A stretch of 64,000 nt of DNA from Bifidobacterium merycicum DSM 6492 (GTDB lineage Bacteria; Actinomycetota; Actinomycetes; Actinomycetales; Bifidobacteriaceae): positions 1 to 64,000 of the forward strand of contig NZ_FQTX01000005.1 of the NCBI RefSeq assembly GCF_900129045.1, in the 5' to 3' direction. The notes beneath the pieces were generated by a model. The model was given only the letters and a program-made list of their open reading frames with translations, was not told the DNA's origin and ran no database searches. The translations under genes and the position numbers were made by a program. Of this stretch, positions 17,081 to 26,411 are shown in pieces; position 1 is the first letter of the stretch; each line of letters begins with the position of its first letter.

Positions 17081-19153
17081 GTGGCCGTCATCGAACTTAT
17101 TCTCTGTATCATCGCCATCGTCGTGGCATCGTCGTTCCTCAGCCGGTTCATACCCAAAGTCTCCACGCCGCTCGTGCAGATCGCGCTGGGCGCTCTCGCC
17201 AGCCAGTTGCCGTTCTTCCAGGATGTGCAGCTGAACCCGGAACTGTTCATGGTGCTGTTCATCGCACCGCTGCTGTATCTCGAAGCCCATGACATCGACA
17301 AATCGGAACTGTTGAGAACAGTGAAGCTCAGCTTGTCGCTCGCAATCGGACTGGCCATTGCCACCATGGCTGCGGTCGGTTTCGCATTGCATTCCATCTG
17401 GCCCGCCATGCCGTTGGCCGCAGGTCTGGCCTTGGGCGCGGCACTTGGCCCGACCGATGCCGTCGCGGTGACGTCCTTGGGCAAGGAAGCCTCGCTGACC
17501 ACCCGCCAACGCAGCGTGCTCAAAGGCGAGTCACTGTTCAATGACGCTTCCGGCATCGTCGGCTTCCAGTTCGCCATCTCCGCCGCGATAACCGGCCAGT
17601 TCGCCGTAGGCGAGGCCACAGGTAGGTTCATCGTCTCGTTCATCGGCGGCGCGGCATTCGGTTTCATCGTCGGACTGATTATCAACTGGGTGTTCGAAAC
17701 CGTCCGTTCGCTGGGTTGGGAGACCACCACCACGCGCATCCTGATGGAGCTTTTCCTCCCTGTTCTGCTGTACATCGGCGCCGAGGAATGCCATGTGTCC
17801 GGCATTCTTTCCGTAGTCGCCGCCGGTCTGCTAGTCAGGTTCGACCGTACCGGCATCGGCCCGAACGTGGCGCGCACGAACATCGTTTCATCCAGCGTGT
17901 GGGGCGTGCTGTCGTTCACGCTGAACGGCGCGGTGTTCATTCTGCTGGGCATGTTGCTGCCTCGGGCGATGACGGCCAGCTGGTCGGATCCGAGCGTCAG
18001 CAACAAGTTGCTGTTGAGCGTGATTCTGCTGGTGACCGTGGTGGTCATCGCGCTGCGATTCCTGTGGGTGGCGTTCATGCTGCGCATCGCACGCGACACG
18101 AAGACCGGCAAGCGACGCAAGATGTCGCCAGACCGTTGGCGTTCCGCCGCGGTGATGACGTTCGGCGGCCCCAAGGGAACCATCACCCTGTCGCTGATGT
18201 TCACCATCCCCTACACCATCGCCGCCGGCGCCGAATTCCCCATGCGTGACGAACTGATCTTCATCGCGTCCGGCGTGATCGTCATGACCCTTCTGCTGGC
18301 CAATTTCGCGCTGCCGCTGCTGGCTCCGAACCGTGCCGAGAACACGTCGTCCGAAATGTGCGAAGTCACCATCGAAGTGCTGAGACGCACGGTGGAGGAA
18401 CTCACCACGCGCATCACCCCGGAGAACCGACGCGCAGTGCTCATGGTCATCGACTCGTACACGAAGCGCATCAGCCGTTTGAAGCAGCTCGCCGGCATCG
18501 TCGATCTTCGCGGCTACGAACAGCTTAAACTCCAGGCCCTGTATTGGGAGAAGGAGTTCGTGCGCAACAGGCAGGCCGAAGTCAAAGCCCATCCGAATCC
18601 CAATAAGGCTGTGCAGGAACTGAATCTTGAAGCGTGCGAACGCATGCTCGACCAGATCATGAATTCGCTGCGTCACGCCGAAGCCGATCCGGAATCAGGC
18701 CATACCGTATCGCAGATCCGCGGACGCATCCGCCGCTTCCAACATCAGACGGGTAACGTTCTCAAGCGCGTGGATAACCGCATTCGCCGAACCACGCCGT
18801 TGGTGAGCGAGGATCAGATCTTCGCGCACATGCAGGTACTGCAGATCGAGGCGATCGATCATGTCATCGACCGGCTCAGCGAGGAGATGGGCAAGAATAC
18901 GTATGACACGGAATTCTGTTCCGCGCTGATCCTTGACTACCGACGCGCCGAGGCTTCGCTGAAGTCGCGCCCGAATATGGAAGGCAGTACGGCGGCGGCC
19001 AGTCAGGCGGCCGATCTCAAGCGCGACAGCTATGGCATCGAGCTCGGCGTCGTGCAGGACATGCTTGAGGCCGGCGACATCACCAGAACGCAGGCCAGGA
19101 CGCTGCGCCGCAATATCTACGTGATGCAGGTGGACGCGGATTCCGGCATCTGA
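17081..19153 (+). CDS. CPA1-family Na+/H+ antiporter
   Basis: A 690-residue cation/proton antiporter. The N-terminal about 420 residues form some 12 membrane helices with the ion-binding patterns GPTDAVAV (about residue 127) and LFNDASGI (about residue 153). The C-terminal about 260 residues are a soluble, charged, largely helical domain (RRTVEELTTRITPENRRAV to the end), probably regulatory. The start is GTG 17081, preceded by AAGGTAAGGAAA. It is likely to maintain cytoplasmic pH and sodium. It is monocistronic and followed by a hairpin at 19177-19204. Confidence 0.87.
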   Translation: MAVIELILCIIAIVVASSFLSRFIPKVSTPLVQIALGALASQLPFFQDVQLNPELFMVLFIAPLLYLEAHDIDKSELLRTVKLSLSLAIGLAIATMAAVGFALHSIWPAMPLAAGLALGAALGPTDAVAVTSLGKEASLTTRQRSVLKGESLFNDASGIVGFQFAISAAITGQFAVGEATGRFIVSFIGGAAFGFIVGLIINWVFETVRSLGWETTTTRILMELFLPVLLYIGAEECHVSGILSVVAAGLLVRFDRTGIGPNVARTNIVSSSVWGVLSFTLNGAVFILLGMLLPRAMTASWSDPSVSNKLLLSVILLVTVVVIALRFLWVAFMLRIARDTKTGKRRKMSPDRWRSAAVMTFGGPKGTITLSLMFTIPYTIAAGAEFPMRDELIFIASGVIVMTLLLANFALPLLAPNRAENTSSEMCEVTIEVLRRTVEELTTRITPENRRAVLMVIDSYTKRISRLKQLAGIVDLRGYEQLKLQALYWEKEFVRNRQAEVKAHPNPNKAVQELNLEACERMLDQIMNSLRHAEADPESGHTVSQIRGRIRRFQHQTGNVLKRVDNRIRRTTPLVSEDQIFAHMQVLQIEAIDHVIDRLSEEMGKNTYDTEFCSALILDYRRAEASLKSRPNMEGSTAAASQAADLKRDSYGIELGVVQDMLEAGDITRTQARTLRRNIYVMQVDADSGI

Positions 19154-19167
19154 TCGACCGGCCGCAT

Positions 19168-19280
19168 AACAAGGAAACCCCGGTGGGGAGGAGCCCACCG
19201 GGGTAACAGAGAAAGGAGAGAAGAAGAAGATTCAATTGTCCGGAACCTGAGTTGCCGGGTCGATTGCTGTCGACATCTTT
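19168..19280 (-). ncRNA. Candidate pyrimidine-tract small RNA (copy 1)
   Basis: Read on the minus strand this intergenic stretch has, in order: hairpin GTCGA/TCGAC (19259-19274), hairpin CCGGcAAC/GTTCCGG (19240-19258), the motif AATTGAA, a tract of C and T (TCTTCTTCTT then CTCTCCTTTCTCT, about 19208-19230), and a strong hairpin CCCCGGTGGG / CCCACCGGGG ending in TTTCC. The order and much of the sequence match 23070-23176 on the plus strand. The flanking genes are both on the plus strand, so the element is not simply their terminator. The 5' end is approximate and no clear promoter was found. Confidence 0.5.
19177..19204. terminator. Hairpin after antiporter / end of candidate sRNA
   Basis: A perfect 11-bp stem ACCCCGGTGGG / CCCACCGGGGT with a 6-base loop. 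The T-rich tail is on the minus strand, supporting a minus-strand transcript; it may also stop the plus-strand antiporter mRNA. Confidence 0.7.
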
Positions 19281-19433
19281 CAGATAACACCCTGTTCCTG
19301 TGCTTATCTCTATGGTTTTCTGATAGATTCCTGAAAGTCGTGGCGGATTGGGGTGGATTGAGGTGGATTGAGGCCTATAGGGCGCAGGCACTAGACTGAC
19401 GGTCAGTATCGTTTCCATTTGCGAGGAGCTCTC

Positions 19434-20015
19434 ATGCTGTTGTCCGACCACGACATTCTGGCCGCACAGGCCGAAGGACATATTTCATTGGATCCGTGGA
19501 CGCCGGAAATGGTGCAGCCGGCATCGATCGACGTCAGGCTCGACCGTTTCTTCCGGCTGTTCAACAATCACGCCTACACTTACGTCGACCCCGCCGAGAA
19601 TCAGGGCGAACTCACCGAGCAGTTCGAGGTCAAGGCCGATGAACCGTGGATTCTGCATCCCGGCGAATTCGCGCTCGGTTCCACTTGGGAATACGTGAAG
19701 CTTGACGCCAGCATCGCGGCGCGCTTGGAAGGCAAGAGCTCGCTGGGCAGACTCGGCATTCTTACGCATTCCACCGCCGGATTCATCGATCCCGGCTTCG
19801 AAGGGCATATCACGCTGGAACTGTCGAATGTCTCCACACTGCCGGTGAAGCTGTGGCCCGGCATGAAAATCGGCCAGATGTGCTTCTTCCAGCTGAGTTC
19901 ACCCGCCGAACACCCGTATGGTTCCGCCGGGACGGGCTCGCATTATCAGGGCCAGCGCGGGCCGACCCCGAGCCGTTCCTACGAGAATTTCTATCGCGCG
20001 CAGATCACCGACTGA
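19434..20015 (+). CDS. dcd: dCTP deaminase
   Basis: A 193-residue trimeric enzyme of the dCTP deaminase/dUTPase fold that makes dUTP from dCTP for thymidylate synthesis. It shows the family blocks [20 protein letters not shown], the substrate-binding [11 protein letters not shown], the catalytic Glu in HITLELSN and [13 protein letters not shown] 19434 follows GAGGAG by 5 bases. Some actinobacterial members also hydrolyse dUTP to dUMP; the sequence does not settle this. A hairpin follows 30 bases after the stop. Confidence 0.92.
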   Translation: MLLSDHDILAAQAEGHISLDPWTPEMVQPASIDVRLDRFFRLFNNHAYTYVDPAENQGELTEQFEVKADEPWILHPGEFALGSTWEYVKLDASIAARLEGKSSLGRLGILTHSTAGFIDPGFEGHITLELSNVSTLPVKLWPGMKIGQMCFFQLSSPAEHPYGSAGTGSHYQGQRGPTPSRSYENFYRAQITD

Positions 20016-20043
20016 TCGCAGGCGACGTCCACCATCCACGTTT

Positions 20044-20063
20044 GGCGGCCTTCAACGGCCGCC
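20044..20063 (+). terminator. Hairpin between dcd and the downstream membrane-protein gene
   Basis: Stem GGCGGCC / GGCCGCC with a 6-base loop and no T-run; it may be a weak terminator or an mRNA-end structure. Confidence 0.5.
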
Positions 20064-20087
20064 TTCGCATATTAAGGAGCATTCATC

Positions 20088-21701
20088 ATGACAGATCCGA
20101 ACGGCGAATTCCGGTTCGACTTCCAGAACGGCCAGCATCCTGAACGTCCCGCGGATCGTTCCGCCGGCAATCAAGCCGGGCAGCCGGCACAACCGGCACA
20201 ACCGGCATCGCCCGTACAGCCGACGCAACCTTCTGCATTCGGGGCGACGCAGGCGTTCCCCGCAGCAGGTCAGGACTATGATGCGCTGGGTGCCACCCAG
20301 GCGATGCCGCCCGTATGGGAGGGGATGCCGACGGAAGCCATGCCGCAACAGGCAATGCCCGCACCGGCCATGCCCACTCAGGCCATGCCTGCGCCAACCA
20401 TGCCCACCAAAGCGATGCCGATGCAATCCATGCCGCAGCAGCCTGTATCGCAACAGCCCACTGAAGTGTTCGGCACGACGCCGATGCCCCGATCGGCCGC
20501 TTCCTCGCAGCAGCCGCGCATGGCCCAATCCACCGAAGCATTCCAGCCCTTGCAGCCCGCACAGCCCACCATGGCCATGCAGCCCGGCGATCAGGCCACA
20601 CAGGCATTCGATTTCCAATCGCTTCAGGCCACGCAGGCATTCACCCCCGCGGATTTCCAGCAGCCCCGAGTCGCAGGTCAAACCGCTCAGGCAGCGCAGG
20701 CAGCCCAGCCGCGCACCATCAGCACACCCGCGCGGCCCACGATCCTGCCGCCCACCATTCCGCCGGACGATGAGGACGGGAACGGCGATGATGAGGACAA
20801 CGGCAAGGATTCCGGTGGGAAAAAGCCCATCAACGGCAAGATTGTGGGCATCGTCGTCGCCGTCATCGTGGTGATCGCCCTGATTGTGGGCGGCGTGATG
20901 TTCTTCCGGTCGAACAGCGGAAAAATCGCCTACGCGTCGTGCACCAAGGCGCAGTCCTCTTATAATGACGCGATCAAGGATCTCAATGCGGAAGCCACCC
21001 AGGCGAAGCAGAACGCCCCGACCGCCGACGCCGTGGACAACCAAAGCACGCTCGACAATCTGAACAAGGCCATTGCGAACGCACAATCCATCAACACGAC
21101 CGCCACCTGTTCGGCGGATATGAAAACGAACGAGCTGAAGACGAACACCACCTCGTTCAAGGACGCCGCGAAAGAGGCGAAGGACGCGAAGAAATCCATC
21201 GAACAGGCGCTGGATGCCGCGACCAACAGCAAGGATTCCAAGAACACCAACGCGTTGAAGGCCGATTTGAACGCCAACATCAGCACCGCGCAGACCACGC
21301 TGAACGATTCCGCCGGCAAGGTCGCGGACGAGAGCACGCGCACGGCGCTGCAGGATGCGATCAGCAACGCGAACAACGTCGCCGGGCAATCCTCGCCGTC
21401 GCAATCCGACGTGAGCAACGCGAACAACGTCGCCGGGCAATCCTCGCCGTCGCAATCCGACGTGAGCAACGCGAAGTCCCGGCTGCAGAAGGCGGTCTCC
21501 GACGTCAACGCATCAATCAGCGCCAAGCAGCAGGCCGATGCGGAGGCGCAACGCAAACAGCAGGAGCAGCAGGAAGCCGAGAAGCGCGCGCAGGAGAGCC
21601 AGAACCAGAACCAAGGCAACAGCAGTCAGGGGGATTCCGGCCAGACCGGCCAGTGCGACGGCACGGACGCCTCCTGCCAGACCTCCGATAACGGGAACTG
21701 A
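20088..21701 (+). CDS. Pro/Gln/Met-rich single-pass membrane protein
   Basis: A 537-residue protein of unknown function. Residues 1-225 are disordered, rich in Pro, Gln, Ala and Met, and carry repeats such as FGATQAF, LGATQAM, STEAF, QATQAF and repeated AMP motifs. An acidic patch (PPDDEDGNGDDEDNGKD) precedes one membrane helix (IVGIVVAVIVVIALIVGGVMFF, about 260-281). The outer part is predicted helical and Ala/Asn/Lys-rich, with a 17-residue unit NANNVAGQSSPSQSDVS duplicated exactly, and ends in a Gln/Ser-rich tail. The ATQ/TEA threonines resemble sites phosphorylated by actinobacterial Ser/Thr kinases, which is inference. AAGGAG lies before ATG 20088. Confidence 0.8.
   Translation: MTDPNGEFRFDFQNGQHPERPADRSAGNQAGQPAQPAQPASPVQPTQPSAFGATQAFPAAGQDYDALGATQAMPPVWEGMPTEAMPQQAMPAPAMPTQAMPAPTMPTKAMPMQSMPQQPVSQQPTEVFGTTPMPRSAASSQQPRMAQSTEAFQPLQPAQPTMAMQPGDQATQAFDFQSLQATQAFTPADFQQPRVAGQTAQAAQAAQPRTISTPARPTILPPTIPPDDEDGNGDDEDNGKDSGGKKPINGKIVGIVVAVIVVIALIVGGVMFFRSNSGKIAYASCTKAQSSYNDAIKDLNAEATQAKQNAPTADAVDNQSTLDNLNKAIANAQSINTTATCSADMKTNELKTNTTSFKDAAKEAKDAKKSIEQALDAATNSKDSKNTNALKADLNANISTAQTTLNDSAGKVADESTRTALQDAISNANNVAGQSSPSQSDVSNANNVAGQSSPSQSDVSNAKSRLQKAVSDVNASISAKQQADAEAQRKQQEQQEAEKRAQESQNQNQGNSSQGDSGQTGQCDGTDASCQTSDNGN
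21366..21467 (+). repeat. 51-bp exact tandem duplication in coding sequence
   Basis: Two identical 51-bp units (21366-21416 and 21417-21467) encode the 17-residue unit NANNVAGQSSPSQSDVS twice, in frame. Exact identity points to a recent duplication and a site of length variation. Confidence 0.9.
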
Positions 21702-21745
21702 TCGCAGCCCGCATCATTCCACATCGCAACTCCGATTGCATCATG

Positions 21746-21777
21746 AAGACGACGCCCTTCGCGGGCGCCGTCTTTTT
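21746..21777 (+). terminator. Terminator of the membrane-protein gene
   Basis: Stem AAGACG-GCCC / GGGC-CGTCTT with short internal mismatch, followed by TTTTT on the plus strand. Confidence 0.85.
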
Positions 21778-21888
21778 CATACCGTGCGCACCCGAATACG
21801 TTTGGCCCCGTATCCAGGCCAGCCCCAAGCCGAGGGAAAAGAACCCGCGATGCCAGCTATGACGCGGGGTGCTGGGACAATGGGACGC

Positions 21889-22881
21889 ATGGCACTTAAG
21901 AAAGGACCGACCAAGGGGTCGGGTGGAAAGCATAGAAACGCACTTCGTGGCAAGGGGCCGACCCCCAAAGCCGAAGATCGCGTGTATCACAAGGCATACG
22001 CGGCCAAGAAGGCCGCCGACCGTCGCAAGATGTCCGATCCGCGTTTGGCGGCTCGTCGTCACGCCGACAAGTTCTCGACGAATAACACCACCGATCTGGT
22101 GTTCGGACGCAATGCCGTCCTCGAAGCGCTTCGCGTGGGCGTGCCGTCGAGCACGCTGTACGTGATGTCTCGCATCGAGCATGACGACCGTACGCGTGAG
22201 ATCGTCAAGATCGCCGGTACGCACAGCCTGCGCATGATGGAAGCGGATCGTCTGGAGATGGATCGCATCGCTAGGTCCGGCAACCATCAGGGTGTGATCC
22301 TCAAGGTCGAACCGTACCAGTATTCCTCGCTGGCCGAGCTTGCCGACCGCGCGGACAAGAAGGCCCGCGCCATGGAAGCGGCGAACTCCGCAGCCGCACG
22401 CATCAGCGCTCGTCCGTTGTTCATCGCGCTGGACGGCGTGACCGATCCGCAGAACCTCGGCGCGGTGATTCGTTCCGCGGCGGCGTTCGGCGCCAACGGC
22501 GTGATCCTGCCGGAACGTCGTTCCGCTTCGGTGACGGCGGCGGCATGGAAGGTTTCCGCGGGAGCGGCGGCACACCTGCCCGTCTGCCGTGTCGTGAACC
22601 TCACCAAGGCCATCGAAGCGCTGAAGGCGCGCGGCTACTACGCGGTCGGTCTTGATGGCGGCGGCGACAAGCTGGTCGGCGAAACCGGTTTCGAAACCGA
22701 TCCGCTGGTCGTGGTGCTCGGTTCGGAAGGCAAGGGTCTGAGCCGTCTGGTGCGCGAGGCGTGCGACGCCATCGCCGGTATTCCGATCTCCAGCCAGGTG
22801 GAATCCCTGAACGCATCCGTCGCGGCGGGCATCAGCCTGTACGCGGTGGCACGCGAACGGCGCAGGGCTGCGGAAGCCTGA
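21889..22881 (+). CDS. rlmB: 23S rRNA 2'-O-methyltransferase, SpoU/TrmH family
   Basis: A 330-residue SpoU-class methyltransferase; RlmB methylates G2251 of 23S rRNA using S-adenosylmethionine. The N-terminus is a basic extension, then the substrate-binding domain (DLVFGRNAVLEALRVG), then the knotted domain with NLGAVIRSAAAFGANGVILP, LGSEGKGLSRLVRE and the final VESLNASVAAGISLY. ATG 21889 (MALKKGPTKGSGGKHRN) was chosen since upstream sequence is not protein-like; ATG 21850 is in frame too. Shine-Dalgarno is weak. Methylation of another nucleotide cannot be ruled out. Confidence 0.85.
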   Translation: MALKKGPTKGSGGKHRNALRGKGPTPKAEDRVYHKAYAAKKAADRRKMSDPRLAARRHADKFSTNNTTDLVFGRNAVLEALRVGVPSSTLYVMSRIEHDDRTREIVKIAGTHSLRMMEADRLEMDRIARSGNHQGVILKVEPYQYSSLAELADRADKKARAMEAANSAAARISARPLFIALDGVTDPQNLGAVIRSAAAFGANGVILPERRSASVTAAAWKVSAGAAAHLPVCRVVNLTKAIEALKARGYYAVGLDGGGDKLVGETGFETDPLVVVLGSEGKGLSRLVREACDAIAGIPISSQVESLNASVAAGISLYAVARERRRAAEA

Positions 22882-22949
22882 TTCTCAGGACCACAACCAA
22901 GCAACCCGGCAAACCGGTAGTATCCCGACGATCCGGGACATGATTCGAG

Positions 22950-22988
22950 GCACCGCCCCACGGCATACGTTCCGTGGGGCGGTGCTTT
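22950..22988 (+). terminator. Terminator of rlmB
   Basis: A perfect 14-bp stem GCACCGCCCCACGG / CCGTGGGGCGGTGC with an 8-base loop, followed by TTTA. Confidence 0.85.
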
Positions 22989-23069
22989 ACATATTCTCCC
23001 AATAACAGGCAGGGAATTCTCAGGGAACCACATCGTTAGGCACAGAAACGGCTGGTTATATAAGAATTA

Positions 23070-23176
23070 CCGAAGCGATTCGGATGGAGCTCCAACAAGC
23101 TCCAGATAATTGAAACCTCTTCTTCTTTCTCTCTCCTTTCTCTTTCCCCGGTGCCAATCACACCGGGGTTTTCTTT
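23070..23176 (+). ncRNA. Candidate pyrimidine-tract small RNA (copy 2)
   Basis: After the rlmB terminator a separate transcript is suggested: -10-like TATAAG (23059-23064), then hairpin CCGAA-GCGA-TTCGG with a GNRA tetraloop (23070-23083), hairpin TGGAGCT-ccaaca-AGCTCCA (23085-23104), the motif AATTGAA, a pyrimidine tract (CTCTTCTTCTTT, CTCTCCTTTCTCT, to 23147), and the terminator CCCCGGTG / CACCGGGG with TTTTCTTTT. The tract is complementary to Shine-Dalgarno sequences such as AGAGAAAGGA. The same order occurs at 19168-19280 on the minus strand. No open frame is supported in it. Confidence 0.6.
23144..23175 (+). terminator. Terminator of candidate sRNA copy 2
   Basis: Stem CCCCGGTG / CACCGGGG with a 7-base loop followed by TTTTCTTTT on the plus strand. 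Confidence 0.85.
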
Positions 23177-23251
23177 TGTGCAGCCGTTCCTCGCTTTGAA
23201 CACATGCAGGAGTGACCGCAAACAGCCAAGGCACACATCGGATAAACGACG

Positions 23252-23286
23252 AAGGCCCTGCCCGGTATCAGTGCCGGACAGGACCT
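23252..23286 (-). terminator. Possible terminator of the DUF4032 gene
   Basis: Imperfect stem AAGGcCCTG-CCGG / CCGG-CAGGaCCTT with two mismatches, about 100 bases beyond the minus-strand gene's stop codon. Confidence 0.45.
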
Positions 23287-23387
23287 TGCTGTCTTGCGGT
23301 TTTACAGCCTTGCGGTGGTTTGGCGGATTTCACACGTTTCACACGACGGCGAAACCCGCATAGACGCGACGGATGACGGGAGCGCCG

Positions 23388-24806
23388 TCAGTGCGCCCAC
23401 ACCGCGGCATCGGGATCGTAATCGGGATCGTACCCGTCGTCATCGCCGTCACCGTAGGTGCTTTCATCATCGATGACGCCCGAATCGGCTTCCTCAAGCA
23501 GCGCGTTGATGGCCTTGTCGTCGAGCTTGTAGTTCGGCAGCACATTGTCGATATAGCTCTTCACGGCTTCGGCCATCGGCACGTCATGCCCGGCCTTCTC
23601 CGCGAGGAACCAACGGTGGGTCAGGATCTCGTGGAAGAACTGGGCGGGCTGAATCTGCGAACGATATTCGCGCGGAATCATGCGGACCGTCGGCTCGAAC
23701 ACCTCGCGCATCCAATCGGTCGCCACGATTTCGAGATCCTCGCCTTCACGCCACGTGGAGGCACGGTAGGCGTCAAGATCGTTGAGCAGTCGTCGGGCCT
23801 GATTCTCCTGCACGTCGAGGCCGGTAAGCCGCAGAAGCTTGCGGGAAGCGTAGCCGGCGTCCACCACACGCGGACGGACGAGCACGCGCTTGCCATCCTC
23901 CGTGGTCTTCATTTCCAGCTCGTCGACGTCAAAACCGAGCTCGTTCAGCTTGTTGACGCGCTTCTCGATCTTCCACATCTCGTCCGGCTTGAACTTGTCG
24001 GTGTCGGTGAGTGCGCTCCACAGCGAATGATAACGATCCACCAGACGGTTGCCGATTTCGATCTCGTCCACGTCACCGGGCAGCAGCTTGCCGTAGCTCA
24101 GATCCATCAGTTCGCCGATGATGTTGGTACGGGCCAGATCGATATCGTATTCGCGCTGGCCTTCGGTCAGATTGATCTGCAGATCACCGGTTTCGGCATC
24201 CACCAGGAACGCGGTGAACGCATCGGCATCACGCAGGAACAGCACGTTGGACAGCGACACATCGCCCCAGTAGAAACCAGCCAGATGCAGGCGCACCATC
24301 AGCACGGCCAAGGCGTCGATGAGACGTTCGGCGGTATCGGGGCGCAGATTGCGGGCGAACAGCGCACGGTACGGCAGGGAGAACTTCAGATGCTTGGTGA
24401 CCAGAATGGCCTCCAGTGGTTCGCCATTGCGGTCATGCCGGCCGGTGACCACGGCGATCGGCGTGACGGCGGGCAGTTCCAGCTTCTGCAGACGGCGAAG
24501 GTTCTCGTATTCGCGTTCGGCCATCTGCTTGGTGATTTCCTTCATGGCGTAGACTTCGTCGCCTACGTGCACGAAACGCACAACGTGCCTCGAAATGCCT
24601 CGCGGGAGATTGGCGAGCAGATCCTGAGGCCAGGAGGCCAGAGGCTCGTGCCACGGCAGGGTGAACATCTTCGGGTTGGAACTCGCCGCGGTGATCTTCA
24701 GCGCCTGCGGTTCCGCCGCGTTATCCGGTTCGCTTTCCGCGTTCACGGATGTTGCCATGGCGACACGGGGGTCCAGTTGGGACACATCAATTGGATTAGG
24801 GGTCAT
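23388..24806 (-). CDS. DUF4032 protein with kinase-like fold
   Basis: A 472-residue actinobacterial protein. Residues about 90-230 look like an atypical small-molecule/protein kinase: YAMKEI offers the ATP-binding Lys, HLAGFYWGDVSLSNVLF resembles a catalytic loop with Asp and Asn, and FLVDAETGDL takes the DFG position. The C-terminal part is the DUF4032 region, ending in an acidic tail (DDESTYGDGDDDGYDPDYDPD). No function is established. ATG 24806 (MTPNPIDVSQ) was chosen; it has no Shine-Dalgarno, but TAAAAT lies 8 bases upstream, so the mRNA may be leaderless. The open frame extends further upstream without family-like sequence. Confidence 0.75.
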   Translation of the reverse strand: MTPNPIDVSQLDPRVAMATSVNAESEPDNAAEPQALKITAASSNPKMFTLPWHEPLASWPQDLLANLPRGISRHVVRFVHVGDEVYAMKEITKQMAEREYENLRRLQKLELPAVTPIAVVTGRHDRNGEPLEAILVTKHLKFSLPYRALFARNLRPDTAERLIDALAVLMVRLHLAGFYWGDVSLSNVLFLRDADAFTAFLVDAETGDLQINLTEGQREYDIDLARTNIIGELMDLSYGKLLPGDVDEIEIGNRLVDRYHSLWSALTDTDKFKPDEMWKIEKRVNKLNELGFDVDELEMKTTEDGKRVLVRPRVVDAGYASRKLLRLTGLDVQENQARRLLNDLDAYRASTWREGEDLEIVATDWMREVFEPTVRMIPREYRSQIQPAQFFHEILTHRWFLAEKAGHDVPMAEAVKSYIDNVLPNYKLDDKAINALLEEADSGVIDDESTYGDGDDDGYDPDYDPDAAVWAH

Positions 24807-24902
24807 GAGTAACGATTTTACGCATGCCACCTCCCCAGGGAATATGAATGAACTATGTGATGGCTCAACGGCTTGGCACGGGGGCATGGGGATAAAAAGA
24901 AG

Positions 24903-24928
24903 CCCCGCATCGTAGCGGGGCTTCTTCA
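24903..24928 (-). terminator. Terminator of the MsmK-type ATPase gene
   Basis: Stem AAGCCCCGC / GCGGGGCTT with a 6-base loop; on the minus strand it ends in CTTCTTTTT. It is preceded in the transcript by two hairpins: AACGAG / CTCGTT enclosing a pyrimidine-rich loop (24929-24965) and the palindrome CCGGTTCCGCGCGGAACCGG (24974-24993). Confidence 0.85.
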
Positions 24929-25034
24929 ACGAGACGGTTAGAGAGGAAGAGAAAACGCCTCGTTTAATGGTTGGCCGGTTCCGCGCGGAACCGGTCAAGT
25001 CTATTGCGACCGGCCTTGCGGCCCGTCACTCGAC

Positions 25035-26162
<1,128 letters not shown>

Positions 26163-26311
26163 GAGTTCAATCCTTTCAGAGGCAGGTACGTGCCTCACGA
26201 TCCGTTGTAAAGGGATTTTCGGCGCTTCGATCTGTGAATCACCTGTCGCCCGCATCGCTGCGAACATTCAGGCAAACCGCAAACTTCTGCGTTTACTTGT
26301 TTGTTTTGGGT

Positions 26312-26333
26312 TCAACGAGCTTCTCCTCGTTGA
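26312..26333 (-). promoter_or_regulatory. Hairpin at the 5' end of the msmK leader
   Basis: A perfect 8-bp stem TCAACGAG / CTCGTTGA with a 6-base loop lies just downstream of the predicted transcription start, 150 bases before the start codon. It could stabilise the mRNA or mediate control. Confidence 0.5.
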
Positions 26334-26344
26334 GCCTTCTGCCC

Positions 26345-26372
26345 ACTATACACGCCAATTCGGATTCGTCAA
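26345..26372 (-). promoter_or_regulatory. Promoter of msmK
   Basis: On the minus strand, -35 TTGACG (26367-26372) and -10 TATAGT (26345-26350) are separated by 16 bases. The transcript would begin near 26338, giving a leader of about 175 bases. Confidence 0.75.
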
Positions 26373-26411
26373 TCGGCATGTTCCGCCGCCCGCACGCTTT
26401 TGTGACGCAAA

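Noticed and set aside
21849-21888. Earlier start codon for rlmB
   Set aside because: ATG 21850 is in frame but the added residues are not conserved in type, and the Shine-Dalgarno is no better.
23036-23236. 66-codon minus-strand frame in the rlmB-DUF4032 gap
   Set aside because: It runs antisense through the candidate sRNA and its terminator and shows no family features.
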